A stretch of 64,000 bases of DNA from Phoenix dactylifera. Taxonomy: Eukaryota; Streptophyta; Magnoliopsida; Arecales; Arecaceae. Position numbers and translations under genes: made by a program. The notes beneath the pieces were generated by a model, which saw only the letters and a program-made list of their open reading frames with translations, was not told the DNA's origin and did no database searches. The stretch lies in the NCBI RefSeq assembly GCF_009389715.1, contig NC_052407.1:8776475-8840474 (forward strand), in the 5' to 3' direction. Shown in pieces: positions 21,343-34,036 of the stretch (its first letter is position 1; every line of letters begins with the position of its first letter).

Positions 21343-23647
21343 ATGGAAACGCTGTCCTACATCTCCCTCACCCTTGCTCTCCTCCTCTTCATCAAACTTT
21401 TATTGTTCCCCAGGAATGGGAAAAACTTCCCTCCAAGCCCTCCGTCGCTCCCCTTCATAGGTCACCTTTATCTCTTCAAGAATCCCCTCCATCGCGCCCT
21501 CGCTCGCGTTGCCGATCGTTATGGCTCCGTTCTCCTCCTCCATTTTGGCTCCCGCCCGGTCCTCGTCGTCTCCTCGCCCTCCGTCGCCCAGGAGTGCTTC
21601 ACGACCAACGACATCACTTTTGCCAACCGCGCCCACCTCCCCTCGTCAAAGCACATCAAGAATAGCAACATGGGTCTTGGCTCCTCTGACTACGGGCCCC
21701 ATTGGCGCAATCTCCGCCGCATCGCCACCGTCGACGTCCTCTCCAACCACCGCCTTCTCTCCTCCTCCGATGTAAGGGCTGCGGAGGTGCGACTCCTGGC
21801 CCGCCAACTCTTCCGAAAGTGTGGGGCCGGAGCGGAGGGGTTTGCGAAGGTGGAGTTGAAGTCGAGGCTTTTCGAGTTGGCTCTGAACGTGATAATGATG
21901 TTGATTGCTGGGAAGAGGTACTACGTTGAGGAGGGGGAGGTCTCGCAGGAGGCGAGGCAGTTTAGGGAGACGGTGGAGGAAACCTTCATGCTTGGTGGTG
22001 CGACGAAACTACGGGATTTCTTGCCGGTGCTAAGGTTGTTCGATTACCAAATGAAGAAGAAGTTGGTGAGGTTGGAGAAGGCGAGGAGTGAGTTCATGCA
22101 GAGACTGATAGATGGGGAAAGAAAGGAGTGCAAGGAGGACGGAGGAGAAACAAAGAAAAAGACAACTATGATTGCTCATCTGTTATCGTTGCAAAAGACG
22201 GATCCCGAGAACTATACCGACCAGACAATCAAAGGGCTTATCACGGTAAGTAGGCATGAGAAAAATCTCTCTTCCTCTAGCTGTAGGTTTATGAATGAAC
22301 GCAAGAGAAAAAGAGAAAAATAGAATTTTTAAACAAATTTTTCGCATACATATCCTTGCAAATATATATAGATTATTCTGCACGACCATCTCGTGTTTTT
22401 GAAACGCTACTCCTTCACTAGCATTTTCGCTGTCATTATGAATAAGCAGCGAGTCTACATGCCGGTTACCCTATTCGTAATCACTATTCTTGAAGAAGTT
22501 ATACAAAAACAAAGTTAGGCTAAATATTTTCAAATCTATTTATAATCGAAAAAGGTGATTTTCATTCGATGCTTAAAATTGTTATTTACCGATCATTTTG
22601 ATTGTCAAAATTTTTATAGAAGCCAGACTCGTTGCTATATGCATGCACGTATGCATTGTTTTTTATATAATATTTTTTAATAATCACTATTTACAATGTA
22701 TCCATCCATACATACATACATATGTGAAGCATAAATACATACATACATGCATAGATGTAAAAGCTTCTTTTTAAATTGATAATAGATAAATGCTTTCCCA
22801 CTTTCATTTACTACTGTCATTGTTTCTTCAAAAACGCTCGAGAACTAAATATAATTGCATTTACAAAAATGTATATGCACATAAAAGCTCACTAAAGAGG
22901 ACAATTTTAATTAAGAGTCCACTGAAGGTGGGAAGTGAGGGTTCACTTAAGAGTTTGCTTCATTTGGTACTTTGATTTCTCTGTCTCGATATGTAAAAAT
23001 GTTGTGATGACTGATTCCATTCCTGCCTCCAGAGTTTATTCCTAGCAGGAACAGATACTTCATCTAGTACTATTGAATGGGCAATGTCACTCCTACTCAA
23101 CAATCCAGAGAAATTGCAGAAGGCTCAGGCTGAGATTGATGAGCGTGTCGGAAACGAGCGCCTGCTAGAAGAATCGGATGTTTCTAATCTTCCATACCTC
23201 CACTGTATCATCAGGGAAACTCTTCGGATTTGCCCCGCTGGCCCACTCCTCCTGCCTCATGAATCAACAAACGAGTGTGTCGTCGGGGGCTTCAACGTTC
23301 CACGTGGAACCATGCTACTGGTTAATGCACACTACATTCATAGGGACCCTAAGGTGTGGGAGGAACCTACAAAGTTCAAGCCTGAGAGATTTGAGGATGG
23401 CGAGGATGAAGGGAAGCTGATGATCCCGTTTGGGATGGGAAGGAGGAGGTGCCCGGGGGAAGGCCTGGCGATGAGAGAGGTTGGCCTAACACTTGGGACC
23501 TTGATCCAATGCTTTGAGTGGAAGAGGGTGGGAGAAGAACAGCTGGACATGACCGAAGGTTCCGGGCTGACCATGCCCAAGGCCGTTCCACTAGAAGGAA
23601 TGTATCGTCCACGCCGTGCCATGGTTCGCGTTCTTTCAGGACTTTGA
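21343..23647 (+). CDS. CYP81-family cytochrome P450, gene 2 (complete)
   Basis: Microsomal P450 monooxygenase. Exon 1 is 21343-22245 (301 codons, donor GTAAGT), the intron is 787 bp, and exon 2 is 23033-23647, giving 505 residues, normal for CYP81. The start METLSYIS is chosen because gene 3 begins METISYIS; a few in-frame codons precede it without a better ATG. Visible are an N-terminal membrane anchor (about residues 5-25), the proline hinge [12 protein letters not shown], the C-helix WRNLRR, the I-helix AGTDTSS, ETLR, PERF and the haem loop [10 protein letters not shown]. It is intact and the most diverged of the three copies, with a short intron lacking the minisatellite. It keeps Arg in VPRGTM, where genes 1 and 3 do not. 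Substrate unknown; family members act in specialised metabolism. Confidence 0.93.
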
Positions 23648-24069
23648 GTCGTTGGGATGTACATTTTTGTGTGATTGATTCAGTATAGCCAAGTAGATTT
23701 ATTTTATGTTTGATACTACCACTCCCTCGAGCCCGTGCCTGTACGGAAGATCTGTCAAGGGAAATAATAAAGATATCTAATGCCACCTTTGATTTATGTA
23801 CAACCTCGATCGTTGCCTCTTTTGTTAGGGCAAGAGATGGAGAAGGCTGAATAAAGGTTGTTCCTTCAGATTAATATATTGCCACGTTCTTTCATTTGAC
23901 GGTTCCTGCAAAGATGATAAGATATTGTAGGTATAGTTGTTTCAGATCCCAAAGTCTCGAAGCTTTGACGGTGGACGACACACCAACTAGGTTAAAGCTA
24001 CTAGCGATTCTTGAATCCCATTTTTTGCAATAATTACTTAAATATGTGCATGAATAATTTTTAAATCAT
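23648..24069 (+). other. 3' flank of P450 gene 2
   Basis: A likely poly(A) signal AATAAAG lies at about 23765, 120 bp after the stop. GTTAAAGCTACTAGCGAT occurs twice, at about 23991 and 24088. Confidence 0.4.
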
Positions 24070-24480
24070 TTGTACATATTAACTAAGTTAAAGCTACTAG
24101 CGATCGAGCTCAAATTTCATCGTTTGCAGTCAAACGGAAAGTTTTTTTTTTCAGATAGAACTTTGACTAGACATAGCTCTCTATTCGAGAAAAATCAGAT
24201 AAAGCGAGAAAAGACAGAGTTGATGTGGAAATCGGAATCCACCTTCTCAAGATTTTTAGCTTTTTCTAGAAGATTTCTACTAGAAATATTTATTTTAGGA
24301 AAGAAAATCCTATTAGATTTAGAAAGAGAAATCTGACCCAAATTGTGTTAGGACGGATCTCATATTATAAATAGAGGCTATGTACTTTATTTTTTTAATC
24401 ATTAATAAAAAGAATGTAGAACTTAAAGCCCTACTTTAGTTTCAAAGTGCAGGAAGAGATTTCCAAATTCAAAAGAAAAT
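24070..24480 (+). mobile_element. Possible copia LTR fragment
   Basis: GGAAAGAAAATCCTATTAG, then TATTATAAATAGAGGC (TATA box near 24363), then a CATTAATAAAAAGAATGT stretch, follows the layout of many plant copia LTRs. Ends and target duplications were not found. Confidence 0.35.
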
Positions 24481-26226
24481 GGCAAAATAAGATTTATAGT
24501 GGTTACCTTGGATAGATGGCGCAATCCCTAGATTTGACGTTCCTCTAAAGTCAGAGACTTACTAGAACAACAAACATTGTTGGCCCTCAATCAAAAGAGA
24601 AATGTGTGAGAAAAAAGTAGTGAAGAGAGAGAGAGAGACTCGGTCTAGATCCAACCAGAGGCTTGGGCTTGATCTATTAGTGATAGAAAGAAATCAAGGG
24701 AGATGAGTATCTAGTCCACAAGTTAGGAAATGAGGAGAGAGAATATCAAGTGGAGGAGAGAGAAAGTCCATGGAGAGAGTCTATAGGGAAGAATAAAAGA
24801 AGAAAATAGGAAAAAAAAGAGAGAAAATAAGAAGAAGAACACGAAGGGAAAAGACAAAACAAGGAAAGAGGAGGTGCTAAGGGTTTGATGGTGGTCTGGC
24901 GAGGCATGGTAATAAGGACAAAGACGCGATGATGGTGGCGATGATGGCTTGTCACGGTGGTGAGCATTAGAGAATAGGGCCGAATAGGATCTTGAGTTGG
25001 CTACAAATTAGAGCAAATAGGGCTCAGCTTAAAGAAGAGGAGGGTTGAAAGTCTCACTGGCACTGGGAGAGGCTGGGGAAACATGGTCAGAGGCAGCAAC
25101 TTCAAAGAAGAGTGGGTGGAGCTCAAAATAGAGGAGGGCAAAAAATTAGGTGTCTTTTGGGTGGCAGCGGACGGTGCGAGGGCTCTACAACCACCTTAGA
25201 GGAGGAAGATGAAGGGGGAAGGAGTTGGGGGCTTGATGATGATCGATCGCAGGGAGGTATAGGAGAGTAAATAGAGGGATTTTTGAAAGAGATGAACTCA
25301 ACAAGAAAAAAGTTTAACGAGAGGGGCAATGTCGGCAGATCGTTAGTTAGGAGCAACCCCAATGGCCAAGCGATTGTTTTGTACTGATCTCATCGTGTCT
25401 GCACCAGACACTGCTTTATAGTAGCCTTATCTTCTCTGTCGAGGCTCAAGCAGAGGGTCGCATTCATGATCCTTTGTTTGAAGCCCTAATTTTTTTCTTC
25501 TAAAATTTCAGTTAAAGTTGTTAATCGATTTGCCAATTTCTCTTAGGGTGAAGTCAGCAAATCATTTGCCATCTGTACATTATTGTATAACTAATAGTTT
25601 TCATTGTTAACTATTTATTGGTTATTTTGTGATAAATTAGTATCATTGCAATCTAATTAGGATTTTTTGCAATGATAACATTTCATCACTAAATATGTAT
25701 TTTTTTAAAAAGATATCATATATATTTAAAAAAATTTAGAAGTAATTTAAGTTTCAATTATATATATTGACTATTATATATTCTATTTGTACTTAACAAG
25801 TTTTAATAGGTTAAAGATGCTAGTTTCAACATCATTTAGCCAAGCCTATTTATTGAGCAAGTTGCATGTTCAGTCAAATCAATAGTTGGAGAATTATAGG
25901 TTAGGTTCAGCTTGGGATTTTTAATATATTTCATAATAGTTTTATATAAGTTAGTGATTATTAATTGACTAAAAGTATATTACAAATAATTTATTAATAT
26001 AAGTGTATATAATATCTTTTACCTACTCTTATAAAAAAATAAACTTTAATTGTTATTGGGTATGAGAGGGAGAGTAAATCTAATAAAATTGTTTATATAT
26101 TATATTTTTATCTAAAATTTTTTGATAGGTTAGATAAGTTATTTTCAACTTGATTTGTTCTAATTCTTTTAATGAACACATTATATAAATCAAAATAGTT
26201 TAACCATTAGACAAAATTAGTTCTCA
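24481..26226. other. Intergenic, no gene recognised
   Basis: 24600-25370 is purine-rich on the + strand with short GAGAGA and GGAGGA runs, giving only low-complexity frames. 25500-26226 is strongly AT-rich. Nothing recognisable was seen. Confidence 0.4.
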
Positions 26227-26244
26227 ATACAAAATTCACTATCA

Positions 26245-27226
26245 GAGGCATGCTGCCCTGTTAGGAGCATCCTTGTGTAGCCCTGTTCTTCTGAAAGGTG
26301 GCTTGGGGGTGTTTGCTTACCAGTGGTGTGCTGGTGTGGTGGGTAGTGAGGATCCCTTCAACTTGTGCGGTCTGTCCAGAGGTGGAGGAGTCTATCTACC
26401 ATGTTCTCATCAAGTGTCCGCGACAGCGATGGACGTCCATTGAGGACTTCCTATGCTTCCTAGAGGCCTTAATGCGGGGGCCCGGGCTTAAGGATAGGGG
26501 ACGCATGCTGCCTACCTGACCTATTGGCTAGATTGAAATGCCCGAATCTTCGAGGATGGTAGCTCTCATCTAAGGGTGGTGACGGACAGAGCTCTACTGT
26601 ATGCAGCGAAGATTCTCGGCACTATTGAGGCATCGCTTGTTGGGTTGGCTAGAGAAATTTGGAGCTCTCATTATGCTTTTGAAACGTCCAGGAGTGTATT
26701 AGTTTTCTGGGTGCCCCCAACCTTAACTTTCTCAAGGTGAACTTCGATGGCAGCATGGGCAAGAGAGGAAGTTATAGAGGTATGGAATACGTTATCAGAT
26801 ACCACAACTGGTGGCGACGGAGGGTCGGCGGATCTTCGATATGTCTGTTGTTTACACCAAGCTTAGATATGCATAGGAGGGCATTGCCTATGTGAGGCTG
26901 GTGCTGGGCATTGCATCCTCCTCAAGGGGAACTCGACCATAGCGATCGAGTGGGTTTGGGCTCGGAGATGCGCTGTTGGGGAGAAGCCGCTGCTCCATGA
27001 CATCCGTAGACTATTGGAGGAGTGTGGCTTCCATCAGGCTACACATGTATACATAGAGGCAAACGGTGCAACAGATTGAGTTGCCTCCTTTGCAACTCAC
27101 CACTCCAAAAATTTTATCTAGACGAACCATGTGTAATTGCATGAGCCTTTGTATAATCTTTTATTTTTTGATCTTGTTAACCGCATTCACACCCATTGCG
27201 TGTGAGCCACCGTTGTACCAAAAAAA
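26245..27226 (+). mobile_element. 5'-truncated LINE with 18-bp target duplication
   Basis: It is flanked by exact 18-bp repeats ATACAAAATTCACTATCA (26227-26244 and 27227-27244) and ends in a short poly(A). It encodes the C-terminal end of a plant L1-type ORF2. The zf-RVT-like block (CPEVEESIYHVLIKCP, about 26361-26420) is followed by an RNase H-like start (VNFDGSMGKRGSYRG, about 26738), then several frameshifts and stops. It was inserted already truncated. The element at 60889-61882 is a relative. Confidence 0.85.
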
Positions 27227-27244
27227 ATACAAAATTCACTATCA

Positions 27245-28013
27245 ATATTGCATGCAGCACCCCAAAACCAATAATGGTCTAGGTCATAGTTAGCAAAAAG
27301 TTGCATGGAAACCGATTTAACCAAGAATATGGATTACTAATCCAACCTCATTTGTACTAAAAATATATAAAAAGTTTTAAAAAATATATAAAAATATATA
27401 ACAGAAAGTATTAAAATATTCTATATCAAATACCGTTACTTTTTAATTACAACATTAAGGAAAAGAATCCTGTATTATCTACCTTTAAAGGACTTAAAAA
27501 AATACATATACGATTGCAGAAATATATTAAAATTATTGATTTTTTTAAATATTTTAAATGGAAAGGTTTTAAAAATATTGTAAAGAATAAAATAAATTAA
27601 TTTATTTTTATTTTCTATTAAAAAGAAACTGAATGAATTTGATGTGGAAATAATAAATTATTAAAAGAATTATAATATATTAAAATAAATATATTTTATA
27701 ATATAAATAAGTTTTGAATAAGTATTATAAACCATAACTTAATACTAGAAGTTAATGTTGTCAAAGTGGTTGAAAAGTTAAAATACATGCTACAAGTGGT
27801 TTCTTTTTTTTGTTCAATCATCCATCTTTGATTTTTAATACTTGCATGCATAAGGGGATGAATAACTAGGCTCTCCATGTACTCTATGAAGGAGCCAAAC
27901 TCTATGCTGGAATATGTGTTGAAGTGGCTTTATGCCCAAATACTGTGACCATTTGTAATGCATACGTGTATACATATAGTTGACCAATTAAATAATTTTT
28001 ATTATATTTTAAA

Positions 28014-28087
<74 letters not shown>

Positions 28088-28879
28088 GGTAGCCTATCCG
28101 GCACAAAAATTACATTAAAGACGTGCAAAAGAAGAAAAAAAAAGATAAATTATGCATCAGGTTGATTGCATTACAAAAATCAAGAAATTAGGAAAACATG
28201 ATCCCCGCAAGTTGTGCGTTTGCATTATAAAAATTAAAATTCGAGGTGTTGCAAGCGCACGGTCAACTAGTCCGGTGCGCATCTAGACCACTCAAAATTA
28301 TTTTTATTTTTTTTCCTTAAATGGAAAATGGGTTTTGCAGTCACCATCCAAATTGCTTTGTTATTTTTGGTTCTTTAAAATGGAAAAGGGATTTGCAAAC
28401 ACCACCAAATTTGTTGACTTTATCGACCAACCCAGCTGGCATCCACTAATTTATGAGGAAAAATTGCATCACTTTAGTTCGCCTTTTACCGAGTTATGTT
28501 GAAAGCGATGAGAATTCTAAACAAGTCTGCACTTGCATTGAAAGCAATTTAGCTCTTATCAAAAAAAGAAGCAATTTAGCAATCTGAACGTAGGACAGAA
28601 ATTAAAAAGCTGCTATGACTCTTCCCCCGGCTTGAACATGCTTATCCCAGTCCGCGGTAATAAAAATCAAATAGATAAGCAGTCCTTATCAACTTGCATC
28701 CCTGCTTACGTTATTCGCCAGAACGCGATCGACGGCCGTGCCGCAGGCCAAGGGCTTTTTAGAAATATTAGTATGTCAACGACTCGATACGTGCACGTGG
28801 TTTTTGGATTGTTTGGTTCTGAAAAATCTCAGAGAGGTGATTAGATTATCTGTAACGCTTCACATATTCTCTAAAAAAA
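27245..28879. other. AT-rich intergenic region
   Basis: No gene recognised. 27300-28015 is more than 75% AT. 28250-28420 holds two imperfect copies of a phrase containing AAAATGGAAAA and TTTGCA...CACCA. Confidence 0.4.
28016..28084. repeat. (TA)n microsatellite
   Basis: About 34 perfect TA dinucleotides, likely highly polymorphic. Confidence 0.95.
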
Positions 28880-29340
28880 ATTAAAAATTTATAGTTTATA
28901 TTGTTTGATAAATAGTTTTTATAATTTCTATTTTTGCTTGATTAAATGGTCAAGCAAACTATGTTTTATCTTTAAGAATTAAACCTGTATTTTATATTTT
29001 TGAAAATAAGTTATTTTGAACATACAACCTATTTTCGAAAAGATTCAGTAGCTTACAAAAATAATTTTGTATCTATATATTCAGCATAGCTATAATCTAA
29101 TCTACCCCGTCAATAGGGCTTATACGTTAGCCCCATCAACTTGTAATCTGAAAAGTTAATTTTGACATGCACTACTAGTGATTAAAATAGTAGTATTCAG
29201 GCGACATCTATTATTTATAATTTGCTATCAGATCCATACCACTAAATTATATAGCCATTACCAAATGTTGGACTTAGTACCAGTTTGAAAAGTATACTTT
29301 GAAAAAAAAATATTAATCTTTAATATTTAATAGGAATGAA
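28880..29340 (+). mobile_element. Diverged fragment of the 36690-type gypsy LTR
   Basis: 29090-29330 follows 38285-38480 phrase by phrase: the CCAATAGGG-like, GTAATCTAA and ATTAGAATAGTGGTAT words occur in order. It is more diverged than the other copies, so it is an older insertion remnant. Confidence 0.6.
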
Positions 29341-30000
29341 AATTTGCTTGTGTTATTATATCTGATTTATTATCCGTGCTCTGGTCCACTCTGCAGTGTT
29401 TCGCCGTTAATTAGGCTGATGCCCCACACGCACACGAAAAGAACACATCAGACCAAATTACATAGAATAAACAGAGAAAACTAGTCCCTGTAGTTCAGTG
29501 CCACACCCTCAACAAGCTTAACAACCCTTCACCAAAAACCACATCCAACTTTCGACAATGAGAGCCATTTATGTTGAAATAAGTACAACATTAATCTACT
29601 ACACAATCAAATAGGTAACGCATGAGTCCTCGTCAGCACGCGTCAGCGCTAACGTTTTTTTGCTAGAACCAGCGCTGACGTTCGCACATACAAATTGTCC
29701 CATACTCCCATGACAATATCCCCACCGAATCTCGATGCATAAACTAGATGGCTTCCAATTATATAATTTTTGATAATCAAATAATTTAAAAATAATATAT
29801 TGCACCAAACGACTTAGATCATCATATGATTTTTGTTAAATCTAAGACAGTAACCAAATTCACTCAAGTGTAACCCGATCTTTCTCTCTCGTTTTTTTTT
29901 ATTTATTTTTTGTACATTGCATATGGCCGGTGTATGTACATATATCCCGTCAATGGCTGGAGCTCTTCCTCACCCACTGCAAGCCATTGTAATCTCCACC
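29341..30000 (+). promoter_or_regulatory. Upstream region of P450 gene 3
   Basis: Unlike gene 2, no clear TATA box is placed at the expected distance; TACATATATCCC (about 29937) is the closest match but lies only about 60 bp from the ATG. A T/A-rich tract precedes it. Confidence 0.3.
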
Positions 30001-33000
30001 ATGGAAACAATCTCCTACATCTCCCTCTTCCTTTCTCTTCTCATCCTCTTCGTCATCAAACTCCTCTTCTTCTCCGAGAAGAAGAAGAACCTCCCACCAA
30101 GCCCTCCCTCCCTCCCCTTCCTCGGCCACCTCCATCTATTGAAGAAACCCCTCCACCTCACCCTCGCCCGGCTCTCCGACCTCCACGGTCCCATCCTCCG
30201 CCTCCACTTCGGCTCCCGCCTAGTCCTCGTCGTCTCCTCCCCTTCCGCCGTCGACGAGTGCCTCACTAAGAACGACATCACATTCGCCAACCGTCCTCGC
30301 CTCCCGTCCTTGAAGCCGATAAGCTACAACTACACCTCCATCGGCGGCGCTAGCTATGGGCCCCACTGGCGCAACCTTCGCCGCATCACCACCGTCGAGC
30401 TCCTCTCCACCCACCGCCTCCAATCCTTGTCCGACATCCGAGCCGACGAGGTCCAGGCCACGGTTAGACAGCTCTTTCGAGACTGCAGGAAGGCCTCCTC
30501 GGCGGAGGGCTTTTCGAAGGTGGAGCTCAAGTCAAGGCTGTTCGCACTTTTTATGAACGTGCTCATGAGGATGATCACAGGGAAGAGGTACTACGGGGAG
30601 GAGGAAGGGGAGGGTGGGGTCTCCGAGGAGGCGAGACGTTTCAGGGGGCTAGTCGAGGAAGGTGCCTCCTTGATCGGAGCATCAAATCTTGGCGACTTCT
30701 TTCCGGTGCTGAGGTGGGTTGATTACAAGGGAGTTAACAAGAGGTTGGTGACGGTGCAGAAAGGAAGGGATGAGTTCATGCAGAGACTGATAGATGAGCA
30801 TAGGAGCAAAAGCAAGGATGAAGGGGTGGAGAAGAAGACCATGATGGGTGTATTGCTATCGCTACAGAAGACGGATCCCGAGTACTACACCGACCAGATG
30901 ATCAAATCTCTTGGCGCGGTAAGTTTTCCTGCCTTGTCCAGATATCTATCCATTATTTTGGTCTCTGTGGATCCAAATCTATAAAATAAGTCCAGTCCGA
31001 TTTAGATGTCACCATTTGCTGCAATTGTGGGATAAAGGAACGGTTCCTTGTCGTTTTTCCACTTCAGAAGTGTGATGCAGGGATCCATTATCGCGGGTGG
31101 CTGTGGCTCCCACTTACTAGCATGAGTTGACGTGGCACATGATCCCACATCCACCGCCATTTCCCAAATTAATTATTTGGCCGGTGGGTTAAATTTTTTT
31201 CAATCATAATCTATTATAATTATAAGAAAACTTATGGTGCTACTTTTCAGGTTGAATCATTTATACTTAGATTTCAAAAAATTAAAAATATTGATTAGCC
31301 ACCAAAATTTTAAATTTATTATAATGTGGCCTAGCAATCTATCTCCATTATAAAATATTATCATATTGGGATCTCCTAATAACTATTTTTTTGTAAAATT
31401 TCAAAACTGTCATTCCTACTAATTTAGCAAAAGACTTTTGTTTTGGGCGCAAATTGAAAGGAAGAGGAAGAAGAGTCATATGGATAGAGCGCTTAAGATC
31501 TTTGGAAGTAGATGGATGATAAAAGGCTAATTGCTTTAAGATCCATGCAATTAGACGAATGATAGAGGATGGAATGCTTTGAGATCTATGCATGAAGATG
31601 AATGATAAAGGACATGATGCTTTGAGATCTATGCAAACGGATGAATGACAGAGGATGAAATGAATTGAAATTTGTGCAGGTAGATAAATGATAGAAAATG
31701 GAGTGCTTTGAAATCTATACAGACAGATGGATGATAGAGGATGAAGCACTTTAAGATCAGTGCAGGAGGATGAATGATAGAGAATATAGTGTTTTAAAAT
31801 CTGGACATGTGAATGGATGATAGAGGATGGAGTGCTTTAGGATCTATGTAGACAGATGCATGATAAGAGGTGAAGCATTTTAAGATCAATGCAGGCTGAT
31901 GAATGATAGAGGATATAGCGCTTTAAGATCTGTGCAAAAGGATGGATGATAGAGGATGAAGCGCTTTGAGATCTATACAGGTGAATGGATGATACATTGA
32001 GTGTTTTGAGATCTATGCAAGTGGATGGATGACAGAAGATGGAGCGCTTTGAAATTTATGCAAGCAGATGGATGATGAAGGATGGAGTGCTTAGAGATCT
32101 GTGTGGAGATGGATGATAAAGGATGGAGCACTTTGAGATATGTGCATGTAGGTAAATGATAGAGGATAAAGTGCTTCAAGATTGCATGAAGGCCACGATC
32201 TTATCTCTCTAAATCAAGAATATTTTTGTCTTTCTTCTCACTACATTAATGGTGTGAGTATCAAGATAGATAGCTTGGCTATATTGCAATAAAAATAAAA
32301 TTTTGGTGGCTAGTTGAAACTTTTTAAATTTTTTATGTCTAAGTATAATTGGACCAAATTTGAAAAAGTGTCTTTGTAATTTTTTCTAATTATAATTGTC
32401 TAGTTCTCCACAATCTAGTTCTCCACAAACTATCTTGGGTCTATTTACTGATATATATTTATCAAGTATTTTTGTCGAGGACCACCTTTGATGTTGTTTA
32501 CGATTTTTCCGTTTTCTTCCCCGCAACCCTTTTCCTTTCTCACATTCTGCGAGACAAATTAAGCCTCTTAATATCTTCATTTCTTATTTGCTTTCATGTA
32601 CTTCTCTGCCCCACTTAATTTCCTTTCATGTACTTTTCTTATTACCTAATACTTTGAGCCATACAATATTACAAGCCTTGTCACGATTCTATTGATTTCT
32701 TTCTTAAATTTCCAAAGTATGGGCATATTATATAATATTCCAAAGATATCTTTTCATGCTATCCAATTTGCTCTAATTCTATTAGATATATTTTCATCCA
32801 TCTTCCTATTATTTTTTATAATAAATCTTAAATAATGAAATTGGTCACTCTATAATATCTCCTATATATCAACTGTAAGAAGGTGCCAAACCTACATTGG
32901 CTTTTAGTTTCTCTTTATCTACAACGAATGTCCATTAATATTGCAGCCAAGTTAAATTCGACCCAATTATATAGCAGTTTATTTTACATCTAAACTTTCA

Positions 33001-33664
33001 TGCTAAAAAATGTCACTCAAATTCACAATGTAGCACTTTTCTTTGACAGAGTTTATTAGCAGCAGGCACAGATACTTCATCTGATACAGTTGAATGGGCC
33101 ATGTCTCTCCTACTAAACAACCCGCAGACACTGAAAAAGGCCAGGGAAGAGATAGATGCCTGTGTGGGAAAAGGTCGCCTGCTAGAGGAGGCAGATTTTT
33201 CTAACCTTCCATACCTCCAGTGCGTCATCACTGAAACTCTTCGGTTGTACCCAACGACCCCACTCCTGCTGCCTCATGAATCATCCCAAGAGTGCAGTGT
33301 GGGAGGCTTTCATATTCCACACGGAATGATGCTGCTGGTCAATGCATACTCAGTTCACAGGGACCCCAAGGTATGGGAGGAGCCTACAAGGTTCATGCCG
33401 GAAAGATTTGAGGGTGGAAAAGGGGAAGGGAAGTTGATGATCCCCTTTGGGATGGGAAGGAGAAGGTGCCCGGGTGAAGGCCTTGCAGTGAGGGTGGTTA
33501 GCCTAGCATTAGGAGCCTTGATACAGTGCTTTGAGTGGGAAAGAACTGGAAAGGAAGAGGTGGACATGACAGAAGGCTCAGGTCTAACTCTGCCCAAGGC
33601 TATTCCTCTAGAGGCCATGTATCGGCCACACCAAAGCATGCTGGATACTCTCAAGAAACTCTGA
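30001..33664 (+). CDS. CYP81-family cytochrome P450, gene 3 (complete)
   Basis: Microsomal P450 monooxygenase of 510 residues. Exon 1 is 30001-30918 (306 codons, donor GTAAGT), the intron is 2,131 bp, and exon 2 is 33050-33664. An in-frame ATG at 29917 would add 28 residues, but METISYIS matches gene 2 and begins the membrane anchor. Features in order: anchor with a Leu/Phe-rich helix (about 5-28), hinge [18 protein letters not shown], the I-helix AGTDTSS, ETLR, PERF and haem loop [10 protein letters not shown]. It is the segmental-duplication partner of gene 1; exon 2 differs by about 11 residues. Here the P-R-G arginine is His (codon CAC at 33320). The intron carries the 43-bp minisatellite but lacks the 1-kb LINE-like block of gene 1. 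It looks functional; substrate unknown. Confidence 0.93.
31475..32190. repeat. 43-bp minisatellite in the P450 intron (copy B)
   Basis: Counterpart of 649-1350, with about 16 units in the same register and a few point differences per unit. Copy number has changed little since duplication. Confidence 0.9.
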
Positions 33665-33761
33665 ATCATTTCTGCATGATTTAATCAAGGATTAGCTATA
33701 AATACTAGTTGACAGTTCGACTGAAATCTTTTAGATAAGTATTTTGATAGTGACTATGTAT

Positions 33762-34031
33762 TGTTGATTTATGTTTAGTGTATTGTTTTAAGTGGTCAGT
33801 TATTACCATGTATGTGTTTTTCCTTTTTTTTGTTGGGATGTTTGTTACTTGTTGATTTAGTCTTCCTATCACGTTATAGCAGTTACGAAACATGGGCTAT
33901 GTTATTGCTTCCAGTTTTATTTTCAGTTCTCTGTAAGACTATTTAACAGCTAAGTTTGTTATTTAATATTATCAAGACGATTTCCTCCAATATTCTATCT
34001 ATGCAAATTCTTCAATCTATATTTCTTTACA
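33762..34031. mobile_element. 270-bp solo LTR with TGTAT target duplication
   Basis: Starts TGTTGATTTATG, ends TTTCTTTACA, and is flanked by exact TGTAT repeats (33757-33761, 34032-34036). Copy A has the empty site with a single TGTAT at 4257-4261. Size, TG...CA ends and 5-bp duplication fit a solo LTR of a small copia or TRIM element inserted after the P450 duplication, 98 bp downstream of the stop codon. Confidence 0.88.
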
Positions 34032-34036
34032 TGTAT

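Noticed and set aside
31348..32179. Minus-strand frames rich in His, Ser and Pro across the intron repeats
   Set aside because: They arise because the 43-bp minisatellite lacks stops in one frame; the peptide simply repeats with the DNA.
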